Source: Intrasporangium flavum
GTDB taxonomy: Bacteria > Actinomycetota > Actinomycetes > Actinomycetales > Dermatophilaceae
Length of the DNA stretch: 64,000 bases
Direction: 5' to 3'
NCBI RefSeq assembly: GCF_001956915.1
Contig: NZ_MLJO01000022.1
Coordinates: 1-64,000, forward strand
Both the position numbers and the translations under genes were made by a program. Each line of letters opens with the position of its first letter. Position 1 is the first letter of the stretch. Below, piece by piece: positions 33,667 to 42,752 of the stretch. The notes below the pieces were generated by a model. That model saw only the letters and a program-made list of their open reading frames with translations. It was not told the origin of the DNA and did not search any database.

Positions 33667-35835
33667 TCACGACGCCGCTCCCACGGGCAGCGCCGGCAGG
33701 GTCACCGTGAACGTCGCGCCGGCGCCCGGTGCCGACACGACCTCGATGGTGCCCCCGTGGCCCTCGACGATCGCGCGGACGATGGACAGGCCGAGGCCGG
33801 TTCCCTGGATCGCCTGGTCGGTGGCCGTCTTGGACCGGTAGAACCGCCGGAACACCTTCTCGAGGTCGGCCGACGGGATGCCGATGCCGGAGTCGCGCAC
33901 GACGAGCCGGGCGCACCGGCCGTCGGGCGCGGCCGAGCCGTCGACCCCGTCGGACGCGGTGCGGGCGGGCGCGGCGTGGCCGTTGCCGACCTCGAGCGAC
34001 ACCTCGACGGACCCGCCGTCGGGCGTGAACTTCACGGCGTTGGACAGCAGGTTCATCGTGACCCGCTCGAGCGCGGCCGGGTCGCCCCGCACCCACACCG
34101 GCTTGCGGTCGACGTCGATCGACAGGTCGAGGTCGCGGCGTTCGCTCAGCGGCCGCAGGCCGTCCCACGCGTGCGCGACGACGTCGGCGAGGTCGCAGCG
34201 ACGCAGGTCGAGGTCGAGCTGCCCGGACTCGATGCGCGAGTTGACGAGGAGGTCCTCGATGAGCTCGAGCAGGCGGCGGCCGTTGCGGTCGATGCGCGCC
34301 ACGAGCTCGCCCTGGCGGCTCGTCAGCTCGCCGGCGGCGCCGTCCTCGAGCATCTCGGTGTAGCCGAGGACGCTCGCGAGCGGGGTGCGCAGCTCGTGGC
34401 TGACCGAGGACACGAAGTCGTTCTTCGTCTGGTCGAGGGCGGTCAGCTCCTCGACGACGCGGCGCTCGCGCTCGAGCGCGGCCCGCGACTCCGTGACGTC
34501 GACGCCGGTCTTGACGAGGTGGCTGCGGCGACCGAGCTCGTCGGTGAGCCACCGGTTGGACCAGACGATGTTGCGGCGGCGACCCTCGGGGGTGACCCAC
34601 TCCTGCTCGTCGGTCTCGGGGAAGTCGTGGTCGCGCAGGCCGGCGAACCGGCGCACCAGAGCGTCGCGGCCCTCGGCGATCGGGAAGGTCTGGGCCGCCT
34701 CGAGCCCGACGAGCTCGTCCTCGTGCCGGCCGATCCACGACGCCGCGGTGCGGTTGAGCCGGCCGATGCGGCCCTCGGTGTCGACGACGACGATCGCCGT
34801 GGCCGCGGTGTCGAGGACGACCGCGGTGAACTGGCCCTCGGTGCGCAGCTCGGCGATGGCCCGGCGCCGCTGCGTCGAGGCGACGGCGAGCGAGAGCGTC
34901 GTGATGGCCGCCGTCACGAGGAAGGCCTGGGTGAGCGCGCCGACCGTCTCGGGCCTGACGTCGGCACGGGTGCCGGCGAAGGCGAACGGGCCGCCCCCGG
35001 TGCTCGTGCCGTACACCGCGAGGACGCCGACCGTGATGAGCTGCGCGGCCACGGCCCGCAGGCCCTGCCGCGTGGCGGCCCAGGCGAGGGTGGGCAGCGG
35101 CAGGAACGCGAGCGGCAGCCCCTGGCCCTGCCGGAACACCCACAGCGTGACCCCGACGACGAGGACCATCTGGGCGACGTCCTCGAGGCCGAAGGCCCGG
35201 ACCCGGGGCGTCACGACGGCGATGCCGAGCGGGCCGATGACGAGGACCGCCGCGGCGTGCGAGGCGGTGACCGCGTAGGCCGTGGGGAAGAACGTGCTGT
35301 GCAGCCCCACCGTGACGACGAGGCCGGCGAGGACCCCGAACGTGAGCGCGCCGGCGAGGGCGGCCGCGAGGAGCCGGAAGAGGTCGTCCATCGAGGCGAG
35401 CCGCGGCCTGCGGCCACCGCGCGTCATGAGGCGGTGGACCACGAAGGCCTCGAGGGCGTTGGCCACGCCGAAGGCCGCTGCCACGAGCGGGGGCCGGCCG
35501 CCGTAGTAGTTGGCCAGGCCGCTCGCGACGAGGACGCCCGCCACGAACACTGCGGCGCGGCGCCGATCGGGCCCGCTGACGAGCAGGAAGGCGACGGCGA
35601 GCCCGGCGGCGGGCCACCACACCGCGACGCTCGAGCCCGGCGGGGCGAACTTGACGGCCGTGGCGCCGAGCACGACGACGCCGAGCAGGACCGCCAGGGC
35701 CGTCGCGCCCCAGGCGCGACGGCTCGACAGGAACGTGGTCACCACCGCGTCGCACCGCCCGAGCGCTCGGCGGGGGCACGACCGGAGGACGGTGGTACGC
35801 GGAGGTGTCGGTTCGTCTCGCGGGCCACGCCCCAT
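33667..35835 (-). CDS. Membrane histidine kinase with MASE1-like sensor and PAS domain
   Basis: Sensor kinase of up to 722 residues. Residues 35-330 form about eight spans resembling a MASE1 sensor (KFAPPGSSVAVWWPAAGLAVAFLLV near the first spans). A PAS domain follows (345-465), then HisKA with VSSVSHELRTPLASVLGYTEML and a HATPase with LLSNAVKFTPDGG, RDSGIGIP and GTGLGLSIVRAIVEGHGG. The ATG at 35835 is the longest start, but GTG 35745, just before the first span, is also likely because the extra 30 residues look non-coding. It lies 119 bp upstream of the GAF kinase gene in the same direction. Confidence 0.88.
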   Translation of the reverse strand: MGRGPRDEPTPPRTTVLRSCPRRALGRCDAVVTTFLSSRRAWGATALAVLLGVVVLGATAVKFAPPGSSVAVWWPAAGLAVAFLLVSGPDRRRAAVFVAGVLVASGLANYYGGRPPLVAAAFGVANALEAFVVHRLMTRGGRRPRLASMDDLFRLLAAALAGALTFGVLAGLVVTVGLHSTFFPTAYAVTASHAAAVLVIGPLGIAVVTPRVRAFGLEDVAQMVLVVGVTLWVFRQGQGLPLAFLPLPTLAWAATRQGLRAVAAQLITVGVLAVYGTSTGGGPFAFAGTRADVRPETVGALTQAFLVTAAITTLSLAVASTQRRRAIAELRTEGQFTAVVLDTAATAIVVVDTEGRIGRLNRTAASWIGRHEDELVGLEAAQTFPIAEGRDALVRRFAGLRDHDFPETDEQEWVTPEGRRRNIVWSNRWLTDELGRRSHLVKTGVDVTESRAALERERRVVEELTALDQTKNDFVSSVSHELRTPLASVLGYTEMLEDGAAGELTSRQGELVARIDRNGRRLLELIEDLLVNSRIESGQLDLDLRRCDLADVVAHAWDGLRPLSERRDLDLSIDVDRKPVWVRGDPAALERVTMNLLSNAVKFTPDGGSVEVSLEVGNGHAAPARTASDGVDGSAAPDGRCARLVVRDSGIGIPSADLEKVFRRFYRSKTATDQAIQGTGLGLSIVRAIVEGHGGTIEVVSAPGAGATFTVTLPALPVGAAS

Positions 35836-35919
35836 CCTTGCGCACGAGGCTGCGATACCGGGGCAAAACGGACGGAGCGTGCCGCGTGTCGCCCGGTACC
35901 CCCGTCGGTGGCCACCGGA

Positions 35920-36303
35920 TCAGGCCGGACGACGCGTCAGGTGCAGGAACCCGCCTGCGGGGTCCTGGCGCGTCAGCACCCTGCGCAGCACCGGTCCGGC
36001 GGCCGCGAGGGCGACGTCCTTGCCGACGAACGTCGGGTCGGTGCAGGCCCACTCGCGGCCCTTCCAGCGGATGCTGCAACCGCCGGCGGCGCGGGTGTTG
36101 CGCACCCAGTCGGTGCCGCGGCCCCACGGCAGCGCGATGACGAACGCGTCCGGCGTCGTGAGGACGGCGACCGGTACCGCGAACTCGGTGCCGCTGCGGC
36201 GACCACGGTGCCGCAGCACCGCCCACAGGGGGAAGAGCCGGTGCCCCGCGGCGCGCACGGCGAAGCGGTTGAACGTCCTGACTCCGGCAGGTGGCTCGGG
36301 CAC
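35920..36303 (-). CDS. Deazaflavin (F420)-dependent nitroreductase-family protein
   Basis: Small protein of 127 residues of the Ddn/DUF385 split-barrel family, which uses F420H2 to reduce quinones or nitro compounds. The family core is seen as FNRFAVRAAGHRLFPLWAVLRHRGRRSGTEFAVPVAVL, followed by ALPWGRGTDWVRNTRAAGG. The GTG at 36303 begins shortly before that core; upstream frame sequence is a shadow of the acyl-CoA dehydrogenase gene. It may be the last gene of the catabolic operon 62 bp upstream. Confidence 0.8.
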   Translation of the reverse strand: MPEPPAGVRTFNRFAVRAAGHRLFPLWAVLRHRGRRSGTEFAVPVAVLTTPDAFVIALPWGRGTDWVRNTRAAGGCSIRWKGREWACTDPTFVGKDVALAAAGPVLRRVLTRQDPAGGFLHLTRRPA

Positions 36304-36365
36304 CCGTCCAGCATGCGCCTTTCGTCGCCGCGGCGGGGGCGAGGCCCCCGCCGGATCACGACGCG

Positions 36366-37535
36366 TCAGCCGAGGTGACCGCGCACCGACGAGTGCCCGC
36401 GCAGCAGGTTGCGGGCGATGGTGCGCCGCTGGATCTCGTCGGTGCCCTCGTAGATCCGCAGCAGCCGCAGCTCGCGGTACCAGCGCTCGACCGGCAGCTC
36501 GCGGGTGTAGCCCATGCCGCCGTGCATCTGCAGGATGCGGTCGACGATCTCGTTGGCCTTGACGCCGCCGAAGAGCTTGGCCATCGACTGCGACTGCCGC
36601 GAGTCGAGGCCACGGTCGACCTGCCAGGCGGCCGTCAGCACGAGCCAGCGAAGGGCCTCGATCTCGACGGCCGAGTCGGCCACCATCCACTGGATCGCCT
36701 GGCGGTTCGCGATGGGCTCGCCGAAGGTGACGCGGTTGCGCGCGTGCTCCATGCCCATCTCGACGAGCCGCTCGCAGGACCCGAGGGCGCGGGCGGGCAG
36801 CATGTAGCGTCCCTTGCCGATCCAGCGCATCGCCAGCTCGAAGCCCTTCCCCTCCTCGCCGAGGATCGCCGAGTGCGGCACGCGGACGTCGTCGAAGACG
36901 AGGGCGGCCGGACCCCACTCGCCCATGGTGTCGATGGGGCGGCTATCCCAGCCGCGGTCCCGGTCGACGAGGAAGCACGTGACGCCGCCGTCGGCGCCCT
37001 TCTGCTTGTCCGTCACGGCGAACACCATGACGAAGTCGGCCTCGTGCCCGCCCGTGATGAAGGTCTTCTCCCCCGAGATGACCCACTCGTCGCCCTCGCG
37101 GCGCGCACTGGTCCGGATGGCCCGCGCGTCGGAGCCGGCACCCGGTTCGGTGATGGCGAAGCACGACCGACGCGTGCCCTCGATGGTCGGGCGCAGGTAG
37201 CGGTCCTGCTGCTCCCGGGTGGCGCTGAAGAGGATGTTGTCGGCCTCACCGGCGAACCGGAAGGGCACGAACGAGCGTCCGAGCTCGATCTCGACGAGCG
37301 CCGCCACGACGGCGCCGAGGCCCATCCCGCCGTACTCCTCGGGCGTCTGGATCCCGAAGAACCCGGCGGCTCGCGCCTTGTCCTGCAAGGCCTTCAGCGT
37401 GTCGGCGGGCAGGCCGCGCTCGTGGCGGCGCTCGCGCTCGAGCACCTCGGGCTCGAGCGGGAGGATCTCCTTGCGCACGAAGGTGCGGACCCAGTCGCGG
37501 ATCTCGCGCTCCTCGCCGGTGAGGTCGAAGTCCAT
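36366..37535 (-). CDS. Acyl-CoA dehydrogenase
   Basis: FAD-dependent enzyme of 389 residues introducing a trans-2 double bond into an acyl-CoA. Motifs are CFAITEPGAGSDARAI (FAD loop), WVISGEKTFITGG, RVTFGEPIANRQAIQWMVAD, QMHGGMGYTRELPVERWYRE and the C-terminal YEGTDEIQRRTIARNLL, with the usual catalytic Glu region. Second acyl-CoA dehydrogenase of the operon, 48 bp after the first. Confidence 0.92.
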   Translation of the reverse strand: MDFDLTGEEREIRDWVRTFVRKEILPLEPEVLERERRHERGLPADTLKALQDKARAAGFFGIQTPEEYGGMGLGAVVAALVEIELGRSFVPFRFAGEADNILFSATREQQDRYLRPTIEGTRRSCFAITEPGAGSDARAIRTSARREGDEWVISGEKTFITGGHEADFVMVFAVTDKQKGADGGVTCFLVDRDRGWDSRPIDTMGEWGPAALVFDDVRVPHSAILGEEGKGFELAMRWIGKGRYMLPARALGSCERLVEMGMEHARNRVTFGEPIANRQAIQWMVADSAVEIEALRWLVLTAAWQVDRGLDSRQSQSMAKLFGGVKANEIVDRILQMHGGMGYTRELPVERWYRELRLLRIYEGTDEIQRRTIARNLLRGHSSVRGHLG

Positions 37536-37583
37536 GGCGCGTCCTTCCTGTCGATCCGCCGCCCTGCCGGGCGCGCGGGTGGC

Positions 37584-38801
37584 TCAGTGGGCGTGGCGGC
37601 GCAGCTCGGCCTTGGCGAGCGCGTTCTTGTGCACCTCGTCGGGGCCGTCGGCGAAGCGCAGCGTGCGGATGCCGGCGAAGGCGGCGGCCAGCTCGGTGTC
37701 CTGGCTCAGGCCGGCCGCGCCGTGTGCCTGGATCGCCTTGTCGAGGATCCACTCGACCGTCTTCGGGGTGGCGATCTTGATGGCCTGGATCTCGGTGTGG
37801 GCGCCCTTGTTGCCGACGGTGTCCATGAGCCAGGCCGTCTTGAGCACCAGGAGGCGCAGCTGCTCGATGCGCACGCGCGACTCGGCGATCCAGTCGCGGA
37901 CGACGCCCTGCTCGGCGAGCGGGCGGCCGAAGGCGACCCGCTCCGAGACCCGTCGGCACATGGCCTCGACGGCGACCTCCGCGAGGCCGATCGAGCGCAT
38001 GCAGTGGTGGATGCGCCCGGGGCCGAGCCGGGCCTGGGCGATGGCGAAGCCGTCCCCCTCACCCGCGATGAGGTTCGTGGCCGGGACGCGCACGTCGGTG
38101 AAGCGCAGCTCGGCGTGACCGCCGTGGTCGTGGTCGTCGTAGCCGAAGACCTCCATGCCGCGCACGACCTCGAGCCCGTGGGTGTCTCGCGGCACGAGGA
38201 CCATCGACTGCTGCCGGTGCCGCTCTGCCTCGGGGTCGGTCTTGCCCATGACGATGAAGATGCGGCAGTCGGGGTTCATCGCGCCGGTGATCCACCACTT
38301 GCGGCCGTTGACGACGTACTCGTCGCCGTCGCGCCGGATCGACAGCTCGATGTTCGTCGCGTCGCTGCTCGCGACGTCGGGCTCGGTCATGGCGAACGCC
38401 GAGCGGATCTCGCCGCGCAGGAGGGGCTCGAGCCACTGCGCCTTCTGGGCGTCCGTGCCGAACTGGGCGAGCACCTCCATGTTCCCGGTGTCGGGGGCCG
38501 CGCAGTTGAGCACCGCCGGGGCGAGCCGGATGCAGCGGCCGGTGAGCTCGGCGAGCGGCGCGTACTGGAGGTTGGTCAGCCCGGCGCCGTGCTCACCCGG
38601 CAGGAAGAGGTTCCACAGCCCCCGCTCGCGCGCCTCGTCGCGCAGCTCACCGAGCACGGGTACCCGGCTCCAGGCCCAGCGGTTGTCGCCCCCGGCCACC
38701 TGCGCGTCGAACTCCGGCAGCGCCGGCACGACGCGGTCGGCGAGGAACGTGCGGAGGTCGGCGAGCAGCTGCTCGGTCCGGTCGTCGTGGGCGAAGTCCA
38801 T
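37584..38801 (-). CDS. Acyl-CoA dehydrogenase, ACAD11-like
   Basis: Acyl-CoA dehydrogenase-family enzyme of 405 residues. It has [63 protein letters not shown] and [15 protein letters not shown]. The C-terminal motif is [26 protein letters not shown] replaces the YEGT of classical members, as in the ACAD10/ACAD11 group. The ATG at 38801 follows GGAGGACCCG. The adjacent upstream gene encodes the APH-type kinase that is fused to this enzyme in eukaryotic ACAD10/11. Confidence 0.92.
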   Translation of the reverse strand: MDFAHDDRTEQLLADLRTFLADRVVPALPEFDAQVAGGDNRWAWSRVPVLGELRDEARERGLWNLFLPGEHGAGLTNLQYAPLAELTGRCIRLAPAVLNCAAPDTGNMEVLAQFGTDAQKAQWLEPLLRGEIRSAFAMTEPDVASSDATNIELSIRRDGDEYVVNGRKWWITGAMNPDCRIFIVMGKTDPEAERHRQQSMVLVPRDTHGLEVVRGMEVFGYDDHDHGGHAELRFTDVRVPATNLIAGEGDGFAIAQARLGPGRIHHCMRSIGLAEVAVEAMCRRVSERVAFGRPLAEQGVVRDWIAESRVRIEQLRLLVLKTAWLMDTVGNKGAHTEIQAIKIATPKTVEWILDKAIQAHGAAGLSQDTELAAAFAGIRTLRFADGPDEVHKNALAKAELRRHAH

Positions 38802-38851
38802 CGGGTCCTCCTGGCGGCGGCGGGGGCCGGTTCGGTTGCGGTGCGGCCCGT

Positions 38852-39934
38852 TCAGGCCCGGTCGAGCGCCCGCAGCCCGGCTGCCACGAGCGGTGCGGTG
38901 GCCTCGCCGATGCGCGAGAAGCCCTCGCCGACGGTCTGGCCCTTCGAGTAGCGGTAGTGGATCCCCTCGAGGATCACGGCGAGCTTGAAGTAGGCGAGCC
39001 CGAGGTGGAACGAGAGACTCGACAGGTCGCGGCCGCTGCGCTCGCCGTAGCGGGCGAGCAGCTCTGCGCCGGAAGGGAACCCGGGCGCGCGAGAGACGTC
39101 GCTGACCGCGTTGCCGCCGACGATCTCCGGCAGGCTCTGGTAGGCCTCGAGGAGTGCGACGTCGGTGAGAGGGTCGCCGAGCGTGGCCATCTCCCAGTCG
39201 AGCACGGCCGTGACACCGTCGCGGTCGTCGACGAGGAGGTTGTCGAGCCGGAAGTCGCCGTGCACGACGGCCGGCGCACCGGAGTGGGGCACCGACGCGG
39301 CGAGCCGGGCGTGCAGGTCGTCGATGCCGGGCAGCTCGCGGCTGCGGGAGGCGTCGAGCTGCTGCTTCCACCGGCGCACCTGACGCTCGAGGAAGCCCTC
39401 GGGCCGGCCGAAGTCGCCGAGCCCGACGGCGTCCGGGTCGACACCGTGCAGGTCGACGAGCGTGTCGATCATCCGCTCGGCGACGGCCCGGGTGCGTTGC
39501 GCGCCAAGGACGTCCAGCTGTGCGGCCGACCGGTAGGGCGTGCCGCCGACGTGCTCCATGACGTAGAACGGCGCCCCCAGGACGTCGTCGGTGGCACATA
39601 CGGCGTAGGTGTCCGGCACCGGCACCGGGGTGTCGCGCAGCGCGGTGATGACCCGGTGCTCGCGCACCATGTCGTGCGCCGTCGCGAGCACGTGGCCGAG
39701 CGGCGGACGGCGCACCACTACGGTGCGGACGCCGTCGCCGACGACGTAGGTGAGGTTGGACTTGCCGCCCGCGACGACGCGTCCCGTGAGCGGCCCACTG
39801 AGCAGGCCCGGCGCCTCCCGGTCGAGGAACGACCGCAGCGCCTCGAGCGGCAGGCCCGGCGGGTCGGTGGGGTGCGAGGTGTCCGCGGCGGCATCGTCGC
39901 CGCGTTCGTGCGGGCCGCGGGCGGCGTCGGTCAC
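38852..39934 (-). CDS. APH-family phosphotransferase (acyl-CoA-associated kinase)
   Basis: Kinase-like protein of 360 residues. The nucleotide loop region reads [23 protein letters not shown], the catalytic loop is [15 protein letters not shown], and the metal motif is [15 protein letters not shown]. Members beside acyl-CoA dehydrogenases, and the kinase half of ACAD10/11, are thought to phosphorylate hydroxyacyl-CoAs; antibiotic resistance is unlikely from context. GTG 39934 starts 3 bp after the stop of the upstream SDR. Gene order suggests coupled action with the ACAD11-like enzyme. Confidence 0.9.
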   Translation of the reverse strand: MTDAARGPHERGDDAAADTSHPTDPPGLPLEALRSFLDREAPGLLSGPLTGRVVAGGKSNLTYVVGDGVRTVVVRRPPLGHVLATAHDMVREHRVITALRDTPVPVPDTYAVCATDDVLGAPFYVMEHVGGTPYRSAAQLDVLGAQRTRAVAERMIDTLVDLHGVDPDAVGLGDFGRPEGFLERQVRRWKQQLDASRSRELPGIDDLHARLAASVPHSGAPAVVHGDFRLDNLLVDDRDGVTAVLDWEMATLGDPLTDVALLEAYQSLPEIVGGNAVSDVSRAPGFPSGAELLARYGERSGRDLSSLSFHLGLAYFKLAVILEGIHYRYSKGQTVGEGFSRIGEATAPLVAAGLRALDRA

Positions 39935-39937
39935 GCG

Positions 39938-40705
39938 TCAGTCCTTCGGGCCGCCGGCCACGTAGACGACCTGGCCGGAGACGAACCCGGCGCCCTCGCT
40001 GACGAGGAACGAGGCCGTGGCGGCGATGTCCTCGGGCTGGCCGACGCGGGCGACGGGGATCTCCTTGGCGGCGCCCTCGAGGAACTGCTCGAAGGTGATG
40101 CCCATGCGCTCGGCCGTCTGGCGCGTCATGTCGGTGGCGATGAAGCCCGGCGCGATGGCGTTGGCGGTGACACCGAACTTGCCGAGCTCGATGGCGAGGG
40201 TCTTGGTGAAGCCCTGCAGGCCGGCCTTGGCGGCCGAGTAGTTGGCCTGGCCGCGGTTGCCGAGGGCCGAGGTCGAGCTGAGGTTGACGATGCGGCCCCA
40301 CTTGGCGTCGATCATGTGCTTCTGCGCGGCGCGCGTCATGAGGAAGGACCCGCGCAGGTGGACGTTCATGACGGCGTCCCAGTCGTCGGCGGTCATCTTG
40401 AAGAGCATGTTGTCGCGGATGATGCCGGCGTTGTTGACGAGCACCATGGGCGCACCGAGCTCGGTGGCGACGCGCTCGACGGCCGCGGCGACCCCGGCCT
40501 CGTCGGACACGTCGACGCCGACCGCCAGGCCTCGCCCGCCGGCCGCCGCGATCTCGGACACCACTGCGGCACAAGCGGACTCGTCGAGGTCGAGGACCGC
40601 GACGGCGAATCCGTCGGCGGCGAGCCGCCTGGCGACGGCGGCACCGATGCCGCGGGCGGCGCCCGTGACGATGGCGGTGCGCGTGGTGGTGGGCTGCTCG
40701 GTCAT
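39938..40705 (-). CDS. 3-oxoacyl-ACP/CoA reductase-like SDR
   Basis: Short-chain dehydrogenase of 255 residues resembling FabG. Cofactor loop [33 protein letters not shown], catalytic Ser in [21 protein letters not shown] with the YxxxK pair, and [17 protein letters not shown]. It would act on a 3-hydroxyacyl or 3-oxoacyl thioester in the acyl-CoA pathway of this operon. The ATG overlaps the upstream SDR stop (ATGA) and follows AGGAG. Confidence 0.92.
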   Translation of the reverse strand: MTEQPTTTRTAIVTGAARGIGAAVARRLAADGFAVAVLDLDESACAAVVSEIAAAGGRGLAVGVDVSDEAGVAAAVERVATELGAPMVLVNNAGIIRDNMLFKMTADDWDAVMNVHLRGSFLMTRAAQKHMIDAKWGRIVNLSSTSALGNRGQANYSAAKAGLQGFTKTLAIELGKFGVTANAIAPGFIATDMTRQTAERMGITFEQFLEGAAKEIPVARVGQPEDIAATASFLVSEGAGFVSGQVVYVAGGPKD

Positions 40706-41517
40706 GCGTTCTCCTGCTTCGGGGTGGGCTGGGCGTTCGGGTCGGACGGGTCTGTCGCCTGCTCGAGCTTCTGCTGGAGCCGGTTCATGCCGGCGAGCCA
40801 CGCGTCGGGGTGGCTCACGCGCTGCACGTGGTACTCGGCGACCTCGGGGTGCGGCAGCACGAGGAAGCTGCCCGACGCCATCGCCTCCCAGAGCGCGTCG
40901 GCCACCTGCTCGGGCGTCACGACGCGCTCGCGGGTCAGCAGCTCGCGCAGCGCCCCGGCGTCGGCGAGCATCCGCGTGTCGACGCCCTGGGGGCAGATGG
41001 CGTGCACCGTGACACCGCGGTGCCGGTAGGTGGCGTCGAGCCACTCGGCGAACGCGACGGCGGCGTGCTTGGTCACCGAGTAGGGGGCATCGCCGAGCAT
41101 CGTCAGCAGCCCGGCGGCCGAGGCGGTCACGACGAACCGGCCCGGCACCCCGGCCTCGAGCCACCGTGGCACGAGCTCGCGCGCCGCCCGCACGTGGGCG
41201 AGGACGTTGACGTCGAGCGCGCGGGCCCAGACGGCGTCGGAGGCCTCGAGCCCCAGGCCGGTGCCGATGCCCGCGTTGGCGACGAAGAGGTCGATGCGGC
41301 CGAGGTGGCCGAACGCGCCCTCGACGAGGGCGCGGTTGCCGGCATCGGTCGACACGTCGGCGACGAGGGGGCAGGCGGCGACCTCGCGGGCCACCTGCTC
41401 GAGGGCGTCGGCGTCGCGGTCGGAGATGACGACGTGCCAGCCCTCGTCGACGAGGCGCTGCGCGATGGCACGGCCGATCCCCCGGGCGGCCCCGGTGACG
41501 ACTGCGGTGTCGGGCAT
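40702..41517 (-). CDS. SDR-family oxidoreductase, first gene of the acyl-CoA operon
   Basis: Short-chain dehydrogenase of 271 residues. [19 protein letters not shown] binds the cofactor, [11 protein letters not shown] follows, and the catalytic residues lie in [23 protein letters not shown]. The C-terminal 35 residues ([19 protein letters not shown]) are a hydrophilic tail. ATG 41517 follows GAGGAG. Upstream lies a palindrome typical of TetR-controlled fatty-acid genes. The four genes downstream follow closely on the same strand. Confidence 0.9.
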   Translation of the reverse strand: MPDTAVVTGAARGIGRAIAQRLVDEGWHVVISDRDADALEQVAREVAACPLVADVSTDAGNRALVEGAFGHLGRIDLFVANAGIGTGLGLEASDAVWARALDVNVLAHVRAARELVPRWLEAGVPGRFVVTASAAGLLTMLGDAPYSVTKHAAVAFAEWLDATYRHRGVTVHAICPQGVDTRMLADAGALRELLTRERVVTPEQVADALWEAMASGSFLVLPHPEVAEYHVQRVSHPDAWLAGMNRLQQKLEQATDPSDPNAQPTPKQENA

Positions 41518-41537
41518 GACGGCTCCTCGCGACGAAC

Positions 41538-41551
41538 TAAGCGCTTGCTTA
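41538..41551. promoter_or_regulatory. Candidate TetR-type operator of the acyl-CoA operon
   Basis: TAAGC-GCTT-GCTTA is a perfect 5-bp inverted repeat, AT-rich relative to its surroundings, 21 bp upstream of the first gene of the operon. Similar sequences precede TetR-regulated acyl-CoA genes in actinobacteria. No TetR gene is adjacent. Confidence 0.5.
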
Positions 41552-41619
41552 CCTTGGCCACTCGACGGGGTCCGCGTCAAGTGTCCTGCGCGCCCGGACG
41601 TCGCGGGTAGGTTCGGGCC

Positions 41620-42675
41620 ATGGGTGGACGCTCGGGGCTCAGGGCAGGCAGGAGGCGCAGGGCGCGCCGGTTCGGGCTCGTCGCCGGGACCGTCGCCGGA
41701 ACCGTCGTCGGGACCGTCGTCGCGGCGGGCGCGGCGGTGGCGGTCGCGAGCCGGGTCTCCCCCTGGCCGTCGGTGCTCGTCATCCGGGCCCTCTTCGACG
41801 CGGGCGCGCGCCGGGCCGACGCGGCGCTCGCGGCGCACGCCCCGACCGGTCTGACCGAGCTGCGGGACGAGCCCTACCTGGCCGGCGAGCCCGACGCCCG
41901 GCTCGACGTCTACCGCCCGGCCGACGCGTCCGGCCCCCTGCCGACCGTCGTGTGGGTGCACGGCGGGGCGTTCGTCTCCGGCAGCAAGGACCTCATCGCG
42001 GGCTACCTGAGGGTGCTTGCCGCACAAGGCTTCACGGTCGTCGGCGTCGACTACTCGATCGCCCCGGAGGCCCGCTACCCGACGCCGGTGCGACAGACGG
42101 CCGCGGCGCTCGACCACGTGCTACGCGAGGCCGACCGCCTCGGGGTCGACGCGTCGCGGGTCGTACTCGCCGGCGACTCGGCCGGCTCGCACGTGGCGGC
42201 GCAGGTCGCCTGCCTGGCGACCGACGCGGACTACGCCGAGGCCGTCGGCCTCCGGACCGCCCTGCCGGCCGACCACCTCCGCGGGCTGCTCCTCTTCTGC
42301 GGCGCCTTCGACTTCGACCTCGCCCGCGGGTCGACGCCGCTCGGCTCGTGGCTGGTGCGGACCGCGCTGTGGGCCTACTCCGGGCGGCGCGACGCGAGCG
42401 CCGACCCGTCGTTCATGCTCGGGTCGGTGCCGCAGCACGTCGGCCCGGGGTTCCCGCCGGCGTTCGTGTCGGCCGGCAACGCCGACCCGCTCCTGCCCCA
42501 CTCGCTCGGCCTCGTCGCGACGCTCGAGCGGCTCGGCCTCGACGTCGAGACGCTCTTCTTCCCCGAGGACCACGAGCCGCGCCTGGCCCACGAGTACCAG
42601 TTCGACCTCGACGGGGACGCCGGGCGCCTGGCCCTGGAGCGGGCCGTCGCCTTCCTGCGCCGCGTCACCGCCTGA
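41620..42675 (+). CDS. Membrane-anchored alpha/beta hydrolase (HSL-type esterase)
   Basis: Hydrolase of 351 residues. The N-terminus is basic and followed by one hydrophobic segment (residues 19-45), so it is probably membrane-anchored. The oxyanion motif is WVHGGAFVSGS, the nucleophile elbow is LAGDSAGSHVA, and the acid and His are in SAGNADPLLPHS and EDHEPRLAHEY. This is the hormone-sensitive-lipase/carboxylesterase group; substrate unknown. It is divergent from the acyl-CoA operon, with 102 bp between. Confidence 0.85.
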   Translation: MGGRSGLRAGRRRRARRFGLVAGTVAGTVVGTVVAAGAAVAVASRVSPWPSVLVIRALFDAGARRADAALAAHAPTGLTELRDEPYLAGEPDARLDVYRPADASGPLPTVVWVHGGAFVSGSKDLIAGYLRVLAAQGFTVVGVDYSIAPEARYPTPVRQTAAALDHVLREADRLGVDASRVVLAGDSAGSHVAAQVACLATDADYAEAVGLRTALPADHLRGLLLFCGAFDFDLARGSTPLGSWLVRTALWAYSGRRDASADPSFMLGSVPQHVGPGFPPAFVSAGNADPLLPHSLGLVATLERLGLDVETLFFPEDHEPRLAHEYQFDLDGDAGRLALERAVAFLRRVTA

Positions 42676-42752
42676 CGCGCCACCCCCCCCCGCCCGACGC
42701 GGGTGCCCGCGCGCCGCTGGCCGGTGTCGGCGGCGCGGGGCAGGATCGGGGC

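Noticed and set aside
31742..36226. A 1494-codon open frame on the minus strand
   Set aside because: Only its last 602 codons encode the GAF kinase. The rest runs in another frame through the MASE1 kinase gene and has the Arg/Pro/Gly-rich look of a GC-rich shadow frame.
38852..39934. Aminoglycoside resistance gene
   Set aside because: The APH-type motifs are present, but the gene is embedded in an acyl-CoA operon beside an ACAD11-like enzyme, so an antibiotic substrate is unlikely.
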